A DNA stretch of 64,000 nucleotides from Anisus vortex (taxonomy: Eukaryota; Mollusca; Gastropoda; Planorbidae): contig CASBPS010000184.1 of the NCBI GenBank assembly GCA_949126835.1, positions 62,001-126,000 on the forward strand, written 5' to 3'. The notes beneath the pieces were generated by a model. The model did no database searches. It was given only the letters and a program-made list of their open reading frames with translations, and was not told the origin of the DNA. Position numbers and translations under genes: made by a program. This document shows, in pieces, positions 45,690-56,114 of the stretch (its first letter is position 1; every line of letters begins with the position of its first letter).

Positions 45690-47785
45690 AAAAAAAAGAA
45701 ACAAATACACTCCTTTTATTACATGATCCTAAAATATATAAGCCTACAATTCAATGTCACAATACTCAAAACGTACCTTTATATAAATAAATAAATATTA
45801 TTAAATTTAAATCATAATTTAATTTTATATATCTTAGCCTTGAGCCCTAGAGATTATATTATATATATGTGTGTGTTCTTAGTTGTATGTTAAATGCGAT
45901 CTTAGCTTAAATTATGTTTGTTGGCAGCGCTATACAAATAATATTATATTAGTATAATGGGCCTATATAACAAACTGATATAGTAGGCCTATAGTTTTCT
46001 AGGCCTAAAATAATATTAAAGTCTATTTAATATTTACATTACACTTACATGCCTAATCTTTATTCTTATAAAAACTTAAAAAAATGTTAAATAAAAGTCT
46101 AGGCCTATAAAATACTATAAATTCTTTATATAACATAAAGATTTATATATAAGGTCTATCCTCTATCATGCTTTTATAAATGCATGTCAAGTACATCATG
46201 TAGAATTGTAGACCTAATCAGAATTATAATGCACATAAATTATGTCATAAATAAAAACCTATACATCTAAATTTTATTAGGGGCCTTTTTAGTTTGACCC
46301 CGGAAAAGGGCATTCGCATTGAGAATCACTGGCATATATTTCTTTTGGGGGCACAAAGATTTTTGTTTCCTCTTTCTATTCTACTTTGTATTTTACTAAA
46401 GGCGTAGGGTGTTTTTAATGTTATTATCGTTGTTTTTTTAATTGTAGACCATAAAAACACATGGAAACCTTAAACTAAGAACCTAGGAAGAGAATTGTTT
46501 AACAAGAAAACCATAAAAATGAAGTTTTCATTATACTCCCTTTATTTGCAAACTAAGTTTACCATCATGTAATTAAATAATTGATTGACTACTGCAAATG
46601 AAACGTACAGAAAAATATCTGTGTCGCAAATCTAAAAAATATATCCTTACTCCGTATGAATTGTTCTAAAAATAACCTTAGCGCATAATTTTTTTTTCTA
46701 GCTTTGCGCCGAAAAAGTATAAAAAGTTACACAGGCATTTTTAACGCGAAATCAAAATATTTCTTATACTTTCCTTTTAAGAAATGAATATTGTCATAAG
46801 TGTAGTAGCTACACAGAATAGCTGTGAGTAGCTAGGTCTACGTACGTACGTGTCACTGTCAGTGACACTGACAGGGCCCTCGAGAGAAAAAAAAGATGCC
46901 GGTACAAGATCTTTTCTGGGCCCCCACCCCCGCCCCACTTTTTTGCTCTAACACTAGTCATATCTATATGATTTATTTGTATTACATACGTTTTAAAATC
47001 AGGAATCTATTTAAAAGGTATGTGGACCATTTTGTGAAACTGTCATAAGTGTTACCATTTACCATGAGAGTAATCATTTCAATCACAGCCTTACAGGTCT
47101 ATTACAAAAATCCTAAAATTATTTTAATCAAGTTTATATTATAGTTCTTAGTTTAAATTATTGTAATTGTTCATCCGCTTCAGTAGGCCTTTTGATCTTG
47201 CAAATAATATTACAAAGATGTGTAAAATGGAAAAAGTGACTCTCACAGTTGATTGATAATTTATGTCCTCTAGTGTTTCTAGGTTTAGTGATTTAACTAT
47301 TGGTGTTACTGTTGTCAGTTGTAAATATTTACCAGTAATGTATGTTGCGTAGTCAAATGTAAGGTTAGATCAGCTGTGGCAATACAATTGACACATAATT
47401 ATTTTTTTGTACAGATTCTTCCCAAAATACTTTTTGTTAAATGACAAAAATAAAAATGTGTTTTAAAATTTCAATACATTTGTCTAAAATTATGATAGGC
47501 TACCTTCAATCTCCCCTCTTGGTTATCGCACAGGAAATCATTAAAGTATAAAAGGATCGACTAACTAGCTTTGACTGCCGTACTGAGTGCTAGTTTGTAG
47601 CGACATTTAGGTCTAGGCTACTAAGCTAACAGGAAGAACTGTAAGCCTGTAAGGCTCATAGGTCTATATTTGCAAGTGTCTCTAGAGAAAAATAATAAAA
47701 AATATATCCTAAATGCTATCAAAAATAATTAGGCCCTATATTACAACTAGAGGCTTCTTTGCATATTTAACTACATGTTCAATTA
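45690..47785. other. AT-rich intergenic sequence with LINE scraps
   Basis: No gene was supported. GGCAGCGCTATACAAATA at about 45922 looks like a LINE/SINE 3' end. Plain AT-rich DNA otherwise, with several AGGCCT palindromes and a short (TACG)n followed by GTCACTGTCAGTGACACTGA near 46855. Confidence 0.5.
47263..47345 (-). mobile_element. Short LINE fragment
   Basis: TCCTCTAGTGTTTCTAGGTT and the following 60 bases match the C-terminal part of the LINE copy near 8620-8700 on the same strand. A small internal piece only. Confidence 0.65.
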
Positions 47786-48453
47786 CAGTAGGGGTCGGCA
47801 ACCTAAGGTACGCGTGCCAGACTTGGCACGTAGAACGATTTTCTGTGGCACGCGAGAGACCTCCAAGAAAATTGTGAAAACAACGTATGTCAGCATAATT
47901 AGTGGGTGCTGCATGGCGAACAACATGGGAATCACACTCGATGTCAACTGTTTTAGTTCAGGAATGTTTGTATGCAAAAGTTCCCATCATTGGACTTGCG
48001 ATCTGTGATTAAATCTATTGTTAAGATAGTCAATTGTATAGTTTCTCAAGTCCCTTCTAGGAGAAAGTCATACGGAGTATAGGTAAAGTCTTGGATATAT
48101 TCGTTTCTTGTCTGAAAGCAATTAAGATTTATATTAATGAAAAAGAATCCATTATTGAAAGAGTAGAACTGATTGTTGAAGCCAATGTTTCTGAATGACA
48201 TGGCGACACGTTTCAGTGAATTAAACTTCCATTTACAAGATTGGGTCCAAAAGCACTTGAAGTGTTGGGCCACTGGAATAGATTTGCATTGAAACTGGAC
48301 ATACCTTTCCCTGAAATTAATTTCAAAACATTTAACTCTTTCCCCAAGTTAAGGCAAATTAAGATAGATGAGCATTTTCGGAAGTACACTAGTTATATTA
48401 AAACAATTAAGTCGTTTGGTATTATTAGCAACAAATTTGAAGACTGTAATTGA
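47786..48453 (+). mobile_element. hAT element remnant with decayed transposase
   Basis: Starts with a hAT-like end (TAGGGGTCGGCAACCTAAGG, then TACGCGTGCCAGACTTGGCA). The plus strand downstream has decayed coding sequence: DMATRFSELNFHLQD, then WNRFALKLDIPFPEINF and an acceptable terminal stretch to 48453, resembling the middle of hAT transposases of the GTF2IRD2/ZBED-related type. Stops and frameshifts abound, and no right terminal repeat was found. Confidence 0.6.
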
Positions 48454-49372
48454 AGGGAGATAATTAACCCTTTTCTTTACATTAATATTTCTAATATGTT
48501 TCTTTTTTGTTTCCTTTTAGAAACATAAATGACGTACAACTTTAAAATGATCAAATTACACAAGATAGTTGAAAATGATATAAATATTTAATGACTAAAG
48601 AATGTATATGTACATTTTAAAACATTACAATAACTACCCAGTTTGTATGTTTACTACGTATACCTTCCGCTTAACTTTAATACTCCGGTTGTTACATTTC
48701 GATTTGGATTAAAATAAAACTAACATAAATCTCAGTTATTCTGATATCAAATAATAAAGACTTTAAAGCTATTACTTGCGTAATTACTAATTTAATTTTA
48801 AATTTTAATAAACATGGGCCCCATAAACTCTTATGGGCCCCGGTACGGCGTACCGACTGTACCCCCCTCTCGTGAGGCCTGGACACTGATATATCTGTAT
48901 GACTAGGCCTACCCATGTGTCAAAAGAAGTCGAAAATTAGGCCTACTTCTTATATTATATTTATATCAATATAGTTTCATATTCTTTTTTTTACTGATAA
49001 GCATTTTTGTTATTATCTTTATATCTTATATTAGCCTATAGCTCTTAAAAAACGGATCAATGGCTTTTATTACTTTTATATCAAATTTCTTTAATTTGCC
49101 GTCTAAATATGATTCGTGGGAAATGGGTTATAAGTGGGAATCATAGGTTTGAATTCCGTTTTTTTCTAAAGCGACAAGCCAAATAAATTTAATGTGAATT
49201 TGGTAACTTTTTATCTGCGTTAGCTATTTTTGAGCTTAAAAAAAACAAGCAATAGGTGGAGAGAATAAAAAGGAAAAGATGTGCACTTCGGAAAAGTTCG
49301 TTTATTATAAGAATTATAAGTAACACTAAACAAGGTACCTAATGTGACCAGATAATCCAAGACTATTAATAG
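48454..49372. other. Intergenic, no gene seen
   Basis: AT-rich. Contains one strong hairpin (48816-48840; arms GGGGCCCATAA-like and its complement TTATGGGCCCC) in an isolated GC-rich patch that extends to about 48890. Confidence 0.5.
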
Positions 49373-49374
49373 AT

Positions 49375-49572
49375 GTCAGCGGAAGTCGGATACGTGGAAA
49401 CAAAGTCATTATCCAATCAGCATTCGCCCAGTAAGGTTCACGTGAGGTCATCTGTGTTGTTACTTTTTCTGGTGACCCGATCTCTAAAAGACTTAATCAG
49501 TGGAATAATCGAGCAAACCATACAACAAGAATTTTGTATCATTTGTGTGTTTTAAACTACTCTTTATTGCAG
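49375..49572 (+). promoter_or_regulatory. Candidate HERPUD promoter and 5' noncoding exon
   Basis: A cluster of core-promoter motifs: ETS-type GCGGAAGTCGG (49379-49389), TACGTGGA (49391-49398), CCAAT (49413-49417) and CACGTGAG (49439-49446). CCAAT is followed by exactly nine bases and CCCAG, a partial match to the ER-stress element CCAAT-N9-CCACG. A donor ATTGCAG|GTATCA at 49572 could end a noncoding exon that splices to the coding exon at 52034. This fits a UPR-responsive gene, but transcript support is missing and the link is inferred from distance. Confidence 0.35.
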
Positions 49573-50491
49573 GTATCAGCTCAAGCAATTTACTTTCCAG
49601 TACTAATTTCGATTCAATAACAAAAATAGATTTTTCGACTTGCGTTTTAGATTTAGAGTTTTTGACTTAAAATTATGACTTAAAATTTAGTTTTGAGTTT
49701 TGGTTGTAAAACTAAAAAAATTAAGTCTAAGAGTAAGAGTCAAGATGAAAATTAAAATGACTAATGAAGTCGAAGTCAATAAGTCTAAAACAATTGCAAT
49801 TCAATTACTGAATTACTTTTACTTAAAGTGTAAAATGGGTTGTGTAGGCCTGCCTCCTAAGTGTTGTAAAGTTGTAAGGGCAAGGGTAATATTATGGTAA
49901 TGTTACATGTTACTTGTAGTTGTAGACCAAGACCAAACTGTCCAAACTTACTTTGACTTTTGCCACTTTTGGAAACAGTAATTTAAAGCTAAATTAGTAA
50001 ATATCAGTCGTTTAAATTAAACATAAAAAAAGCCCCTAGCCAGAAGTCTCGGTCTTACTGCTTACGGCTCACTACTACTTAGTCTCCTTCTACTAACTAG
50101 TACTAATGGGCCTACACTTGCTATGCTATATTCATATTGGCTATAGCTATAGCTATATCATATAGGCCTATCATAAATGTACATAATTTATATTCTAAAT
50201 CTAAAGTTACATGACTTTGCATGAGTATAGAGCCATAGACATAGACCTCAGCTAGTTTTTATAAAATTGTAGCCTACATTATTTATAGTATTTTTTAGAT
50301 TTTACGGTCATGTATTAGGACCTACAATTAGGTTTATCAGCAGTAGGCCTTACATTTTTTGTTTTGTTTTAGACTTTAAAAAAAGACTCCTACTGCTTAT
50401 CATTTAATAAATACATTTAAATTTAAATGCTCTAAATAACCGCATTCCCTGATCACTTAATTTATATAAAATAAATATAATAAGTATAATT

Positions 50492-50872
50492 TGTGATAGT
50501 AATAGTGACTGTGTAACTATAAGTGTGTAAGGGACGGAATAAATATAAACAATGTAAAAGTACGTCTTCACAACTCTCTAGCTTGATGAAACAACCAATC
50601 TTTATTATCCTTCCACAATCCTTTTATAGCACATTACATTTTCTCTTCACAGCCATTCACCTTCTATTCATACACCTTCATGAGACATCCACGAAAAAAA
50701 CTCACTCTGTCCAGCCAGTCACATAAAAACAATAACACAGAGCTATCAGGTCACTTAGTCCGGTCAACACTTTATAATAATACAGTCCAATGTGTGTCAC
50801 TAAGTCTCAGTGTGTTTATAATTATGCCGTCCTTTACACACTCATAGTTACACAGTCACTTTTACTGTCTCA
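50492..50872. mobile_element. MITE with ~43-bp terminal inverted repeats
   Basis: The left end (GTGACTGTGTAACTATAAGT, then GTGTAAGGGACGG) is repeated in reverse complement at the right end (50828-50872) with a few mismatches. Total 0.38 kb, no ORF. An 8-bp direct repeat TAAGTATA occurs at 50481-50488 and 50873-50880, abutting the right end but three bases away from the left. If it is the target duplication it would suggest the hAT superfamily. Confidence 0.7.
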
Positions 50873-50896
50873 TAAGTATATAAGTTTTGCACTCCT

Positions 50897-51540
50897 ACAG
50901 AAACAAAAATAAGGTTATTTGCAAATGATGGCATAATTTAAGACACAATAAAAAAAAACTAAAAAAGTTGCTGAAATGTTAGAAAAAGACCTAGATGAAT
51001 TACAAAAATAGGAATGTAATTTGAGTATGATTTTCCACTCATAAAAATTTTTAAATTTCGTGACTATCACAGAAATACACTCTATTTAATTCAGAGAAAA
51101 TGTTTAACTCAAACTAAAAATGCAGGAGTAATATTAAATGACAAATTGTCATGGAATTTACACATTGATGAAGTAATTAAAAAATCAACACTTTAAGCAC
51201 ATAAAAAGAAATGTCTACAAATGTAACAAGAGCATAAGACTAAAATGCTACCTAACAATAGCTAGTGTAGTTAGTTTAATATCAATAGTTAAATCACTAA
51301 GCCTAGAAACACTGAAGGAAAGAAGCAAATTAGTAAATATGATACATACATAAATAAATCCTAACTTAGAAATCTAACACAGCAACAGTGCTCAGATAGA
51401 AAGAAGATGAAAAAAATTCTTATTCCATAGGCTATGCAAGAACAAATGTATACAGGTTCTCTTTCTTCCTGAGTGGGATCTAGACATGGAATGGGTTGCC
51501 TAAATAAACCAGGATAAACCAATAACATTGTTTAAAAAAA
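50897..51540 (+). mobile_element. LINE copy, CR1/L2-type, strongly decayed
   Basis: Third copy of the family at 1031 and 8298. Recognisable pieces: AAAATAAGGTTATTTGCAAA (RLFA), LEKDLDELQK, LNDKLSWNLHIDEVIKK, then the tail with TGGAATGGGTTGCCTAAATA. Many indels and stops. It begins 25 bp after the MITE. Confidence 0.75.
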
Positions 51541-52033
51541 AAAATCTCCTGTCGGACCAAATTGATCCATAGGGCCGGTGAAGCAGCGTTCACCAGTTTC
51601 CGTGGTCACGGCATACTAGGTGATTGTGAGGCCAGCACAAATCACCTAGTAATCAAAATGCAAGATAGTCTCAAACCATGGATAAGTATAATATGAAAAA
51701 AATTTCTGTATAGAATGAGGGCCTGTAACATATAGAGGCCTAAGATAAGTAAGAGTGTAAGAACCACAAAATAGCTTCTATTTCACTATATATGCTAAAC
51801 CTAATCTTTATACAAGCAAATAGAATTTAAACTGTTTTTGTGAGACTGATTTATTTATGCCATTCAATCATGTAGATCTGCCATTAAAAATAACAGCTCA
51901 AGGGGTTTGGGGTGTATTCTAATGAAACACTATTCTTATATAATATATATGTTTTTTGTTTTTTTTTAAGATGGCTGTTGTAAAGTCTGGATGACAAAAT
52001 CTGATTCTAATGTAGTGTTTTTTTTTCTTCTAG
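51541..52033. other. Intergenic or HERPUD intron; one hairpin, no gene
   Basis: Includes a perfect 11-bp inverted repeat (ACTAGGTGATT at 51615-51625, AATCACCTAGT at 51640-51650) within a short GC-richer patch (51546-51655) that looks unlike its flanks and may be an uncharacterised repeat end. The pyrimidine tract before 52034 is the splice acceptor of the first HERPUD coding exon. Confidence 0.5.
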
Positions 52034-52046
52034 AAATCCATAATTT

Positions 52047-52205
52047 ATGTTGACAGACAACATGGATATATCTGGAGATATGCCAGTGACACTTACAATT
52101 AAAGCCCCAAACCAACGCATGGAAGATCAAACAGTTGACTGCATGCTTGGCTGGACGATAAAGAAATTAAAACAGCATTTAGAAAAAGTTTATCCAAGTA
52201 AACCA
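52047..52205 (+). CDS. HERPUD: HERPUD exon 1: start of the ubiquitin-like domain
   Basis: HERPUD proteins are ER-membrane ubiquitin-like proteins of the ER-associated degradation machinery, induced in mammals by the unfolded protein response. The exon starts after acceptor TTCTTCTAG (52033) and ends at donor CCA|GTAAGT. Met codons lie at 52047 and 52062; the second (MDISGDMPVTLTIKAPNQ) better fits the family start, and the first adds five residues. It encodes the first strands and the main helix of the UBL (LGWTIKKLKQHLEKVYPSKP). The 1-or-2 paralogue split is a vertebrate matter, so I give the family symbol. Confidence 0.9.
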
Positions 52206-52983
52206 GTAAGTTCCTTTACTGCACCTAGTGTTTCTGAAACTCTTTCTTTGAAGGTAGAACATTTTTCTGATATTTGTATGAGATTTAGGACTGCAATGGT
52301 TATGTACTCTGAGAATTTAAAAAAAAAGTCAAAATATGTATGTCTGTAAATTTTAAAAAAATGTAACATTGACCTACGTACAGTCAAGCCTTGGTTTTAG
52401 TTGATCATCTGTCCGAGAACAATAGGTGAAATCCAAAACAATTAGAAACCGAAGCAATTATTTTCACATGAATCAGTGTAAATTCAATAAAATACATAGC
52501 ATACCAAACAAGAGATAATTTATAGATAATAAATACAGTTCTTAATACTAACTGCAATAAGAAATGTATAAAAAATAAATATAAAAGACTAATGTAAAGA
52601 ATAAATGACATATAAATTGGCATTTACATATCTAAAAAGGTTTTTGGCACAAGGAAGATGGCGAGGAAGGGAGAAAAAGGTGCCCGTATAATTGTTTTGA
52701 AAGGGAATACCATTCCTCTAGAAACTTATGTATCAAAGGATTACCCATGGTCACTGCCCTCTTTTGTCTTTAGCACTATGATCTTCAGAATCAACAAAAA
52801 ACGAGGCAATCAACGAAAACCAAAACACATTTTTTGTTTTAATGTGGAAATCAAGGTAAAAGAGATCGGAAGTTAGACTGTATTTAGTACATGGTTAAAA
52901 TACTTAAAACATAGTTTTAAAAGTACTGTTTTGTTATAGTACATTTAGCCTTACAATGATGATAAATGCTCTCTTTTCTCTAG
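52206..52983 (+). other. HERPUD intron 1 with a repeat-like patch
   Basis: 52382-52490 (CAAGCCTTGGTTTTAGTTGA and AATTAGAAACCGAAGCAATT) looks like the end of an unclassified transposon. A 72-codon ORF at 52658 shows no family motif and lies wholly inside the intron. Confidence 0.45.
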
Positions 52984-53061
52984 AAACATAACGAGCAGCG
53001 TCTCATTTATTCAGGCCGGTTACTCCAAGATCATCTCACACTTAAAGAAATTTTACGTCAG
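52984..53061 (+). CDS. HERPUD: HERPUD exon 2: ubiquitin-like domain, middle
   Basis: 78 bp, phase 0 at both ends, between acceptor CTCTAG and donor CAG|GTGAAA. Encodes KHNEQRLIYSGRLLQDHLTL then KEILRQ. Q-R-L-I-Y-S-G-R-L-L-x-D-H is the most conserved stretch of the HERP UBL, equivalent to the region after Lys48 of ubiquitin. Confidence 0.95.
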
Positions 53062-53191
53062 GTGAAACAATATACATGATTATAGTGCTTATTTAATATC
53101 TTTTAAAAACAAAACCTACTAGAACAATACATTTATATTTATAAGCTATGTATATTTATCTTTGTTTAATTTTTTATTATTTTATCCTCAG

Positions 53192-53305
53192 TACGAAGGT
53201 TCAGAACTTCCCAGCAATAGACATACAGTTCACTTAGTGTGTTCATCTAGTTCAGATTCTTCATCTTTCAGTGCCTCTGAACCAAAGGCGGCTGCCGACA
53301 CCTTA
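53192..53305 (+). CDS. HERPUD: HERPUD exon 3: end of the UBL and Ser-rich linker
   Basis: 114 bp (38 codons, phase 0) after acceptor CCTCAG and before donor TTA|GTATGT. Encodes YEGSELPSNRHTVHLVC, the last UBL strand (H-x-V-H-L-V-C), and then a Ser-rich linker (SSSSDSSSFSASEP). Confidence 0.93.
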
Positions 53306-53576
53306 GTATGTATCTCAACTTTTGTTTTGTTCACACAGCAATAACTACCTCTCCTGACCACTGAAAGGTTCATTTTGAGTAATTTTTAAATTGCTGAATA
53401 AAATCCCATCATGACAGAAAGGCCTATAAGCTGTTTGTTGTCTTAGCAGTATGACAAAACCAACCTGCATACTCATATACTTTTAGCCTTACCCTTGACA
53501 TTTATTATATGAAAATGTAAAATATAAGTAAACATTTAGATATTTTTTTTGTCAATACTTGTATTTGTTATTGCAG

Positions 53577-53689
53577 CTACCTCAATCAGTAAATTCAGAC
53601 CAATCCAAAAGAGAAGCAATGACGAGCTCACACAATGATGGTTTACGGCTCAGGGGCTCACAAAATCAGGGAGATGATTTACAGTTAAG
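53577..53689 (+). CDS. HERPUD: HERPUD exon 4: disordered linker
   Basis: 113 bp, phase 0 in and phase 2 out (TTAAG|GTAGGC), after acceptor TATTGCAG. Encodes a polar, low-complexity linker (LPQSVNSDQSKREAMTSSHN, then GLRLRGSQNQGDD). Recognised by position and by exact phase with its neighbours rather than by motif. Confidence 0.8.
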
Positions 53690-53901
53690 GTAGGCTGAAT
53701 TATTTGATCAAACTAAAACCAAATTGTTCAATTTTGAATTTAAAACATATTCTATGTGGAAACTTTCTATAAGTATATGTTTGTAAATATTATTTAATAT
53801 TATTTACTTAATTTAAATATTTTTTAAAATTGTATTTGTACATTAGCACTTTTGACTCATGGATATTTGATCATTGATAATGAACATCTGTGCTTTTGCA
53901 G

Positions 53902-54051
53902 GTCTCAGGGGCCACCTTCTCTACACCAGCCTAGTACATTTTCAGATCAAGCTGCTCATATGAATACTGATCTCCCCTATTCTCCTGAACATTATGCTTG
54001 GATGATGCAGCAATATGCCTATTCCCAATACATGTTACAATATATGCAATA
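53902..54051 (+). CDS. HERPUD: HERPUD exon 5: Tyr/Gln-rich segment
   Basis: 150 bp after acceptor TTTTGCAG, ending in donor ATA|GTAAGA (phase 2). Encodes SPEHYAWMMQQYAYSQYMLQ then YMQ, the conserved Y-x-W-M-Q-Q-x-Y-x-x-Y-M-x-Q-Y motif of HERPUD proteins. The in-frame TAG seen if the exon were read through is removed by splicing. Confidence 0.92.
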
Positions 54052-54170
54052 GTAAGACCTTTTGACTTGTTCAACACTTTTATTGTCAATGCTATTTCTT
54101 TCTTTAGAAGTAGATAATAGTGTTTTTTTTTGCCAAAGGAAGGTCAATATTTGACTTGAGTAAATTAATC

Positions 54171-55338
54171 TACCGTATATACTCGCATATAAGTCGCACC
54201 GGTGTATAAGTTGCACCCCTAGTTCAAGACTTTATTTTCTTATATATTGTCATTGACCCGCGCATAAGTCGCACCCCGACTTCTCGGATTATACTGCCTT
54301 TTAATATCTCAAAAATGCATACCTTGTAAACATAAAAGTTACTAAATATTCACCCTAATTTGGAAACTTTCCTTAAACAATGGTTTTAATCGTGCATAAG
54401 GCAAACATAATCAAATAAAGGCAGGGCTTCATTTATTTTAAACAACCGATCTATAGGCCTACAGACATTAGTGAGATGAGAAAGTAAGGTATCTGTTTCT
54501 TCAATCAAAGTCCCTTCCCCCACTCAAGTTTCTATCCCTATTCTATCCCTATAGTAACACTACACACAAAAAAGTCTTTGAAGTACGTCATTAGACTCAA
54601 TGTCGCCTAGACTGGAGACTGGGAGGCGCCGACATTTATGAGCGCTATACATGTGTCCTAATTACCATTATCATTGTTTGTAATGATTTCAAGTGCGTCT
54701 GCGCGACCGACATATAATAATTTCAACTCTTACATGCAACTAAGGGAAAATAAAACACACTATTGACATTTCACGCGTCCATCTGCCGATCGTAGTTTTA
54801 GAAACATTGCCTAGACATTGCACGGTTTTATCGGAATGCTCAACACTGCCTAGACCTTAAGTACTATATAAAATGCATCTTAAGCTTATATGCCTACCTA
54901 CATTATAGGCCTACACAGGTTTTCACACATTTAGATTCATACCATACTGTAATTTGTGCTCAATAAGCCTACCGAAAATGCCGCCTTTAAACTTTCGATA
55001 CGTTTCGGAAATACAAAATCGGTCCAAAAGTTCAAAAGAAAAGCGGGGTGTTGAGGGTCTGAAAACCTAAAATATTTGTCGATTTCACTTTCAGTTATAT
55101 AAAGATATTAATATTTACACCTACGGAAGTTTTCTAAATGTAAAATGTATGCCTACGCATATCCTAGTAATTCTACACAACTCCAAGCAACTATACGGGT
55201 TATGTTGGAAACTGTATGACAGAGTACTGATGTTTTTCAAACTTTTCAAAAACAGTGTTGGGTGTATAAGTCGCACCCCTACTTTTTGTCGAAATTTTCG
55301 GTAAAAAAAGTGCGACTTATACGCGAGTATATACGGTA
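54171..55338. mobile_element. TA-flanked terminal-inverted-repeat DNA transposon, noncoding
   Basis: Left end CCGTATATACTCGCATATAA (54173 on) and right end with the reverse complement (GCGAGTATATACGG to 55336) are flanked by TA on each side, so a TA target duplication is likely. A second motif, GGTGTATAAG-TGCACCCCTA, occurs just inside both ends in direct orientation (54201 and 55261). No transposase ORF. The superfamily is not assigned; TA targets suggest Tc1/mariner-like or related machinery. It lies in HERPUD intron 5. A truncated relative is at 22918-23322. Confidence 0.8.
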
Positions 55339-55444
55339 TTTGATTATGAGCTAAGATCTACTTACTATTTTTTCGGTGTCACTGTTGAAAGTAAAAAGCT
55401 AAGAATGCCTCTCATGGCATATTGGTTCATTGGACTAGTGAACC

Positions 55445-56020
55445 AGCCTTTTAACAATTTATAATTATTATTGCTAAAAAAAACAACTGGATGAGCCTTC
55501 CGGTTCTTACCCCCAGGCGTAACGATGTTAAGGGGTGGGTCAACGGGGAACAAAGAACCTGTCTGAGACTAGCCATCCTGGGGTGCCACGTAACATAGGA
55601 TACGTTCTCTGCTGTACACACACTGCACTTCTCTCCCCACCTGAAGAATTCCTCTTGAATCATTAACGTGGTGGCTCACTCATATACCTGCACTGTCACC
55701 CCGTAGCACACATACCGGACTATAGGCCTGGATGTTGCGGTACCAGGGCATGTTTGAGACAAGCTCCTGCGATCATTGCTTCCAAGGCCTCTTGGCAGTG
55801 CATCGATCCTCGGACGCGCAACAGCTTTGAGGCCCTTGGGTACAGAAGTGAGCGTTCTGTGGCCACAGCGTACAAAAACCTTCTACTTCCGCACTACTGA
55901 ATACCACACCAGAGCTGGAAGCCTGCCAGACTTTGGGACAAAAATAGCATAAAAAACCTGGATTTGAACCAGAGATCTCTGGAATGGCATTGCCAACCCC
56001 ATGCTGTGCTAGCCCTCAAT
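55445..56020 (-). mobile_element. tRNA-derived SINE
   Basis: A GC-rich island of about 0.58 kb in AT-rich intron DNA. On the minus strand a pol III box A (TAGCACAGCATGG, 56011-55999) and box B (GGTTCAAATCC, 55970-55960) are spaced as in a tRNA. A long unrelated body and an A/T-rich 3' end (near 55445-55490) follow. I could not assign the body to a named SINE core. Direction is opposite to HERPUD. Confidence 0.65.
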
Positions 56021-56114
56021 GTCCTATATTGGTGGGATAATAATTTGTATATAAGTTTGGTACTTTCACTTCTATAAAAAAAATACAATTATAATAATGT
56101 CTTCCATTAAACAG

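Noticed and set aside
52658..52876. 72-codon ORF in HERPUD intron 1
   Set aside because: Lies entirely inside an intron whose flanking exons join in phase; no family resemblance.
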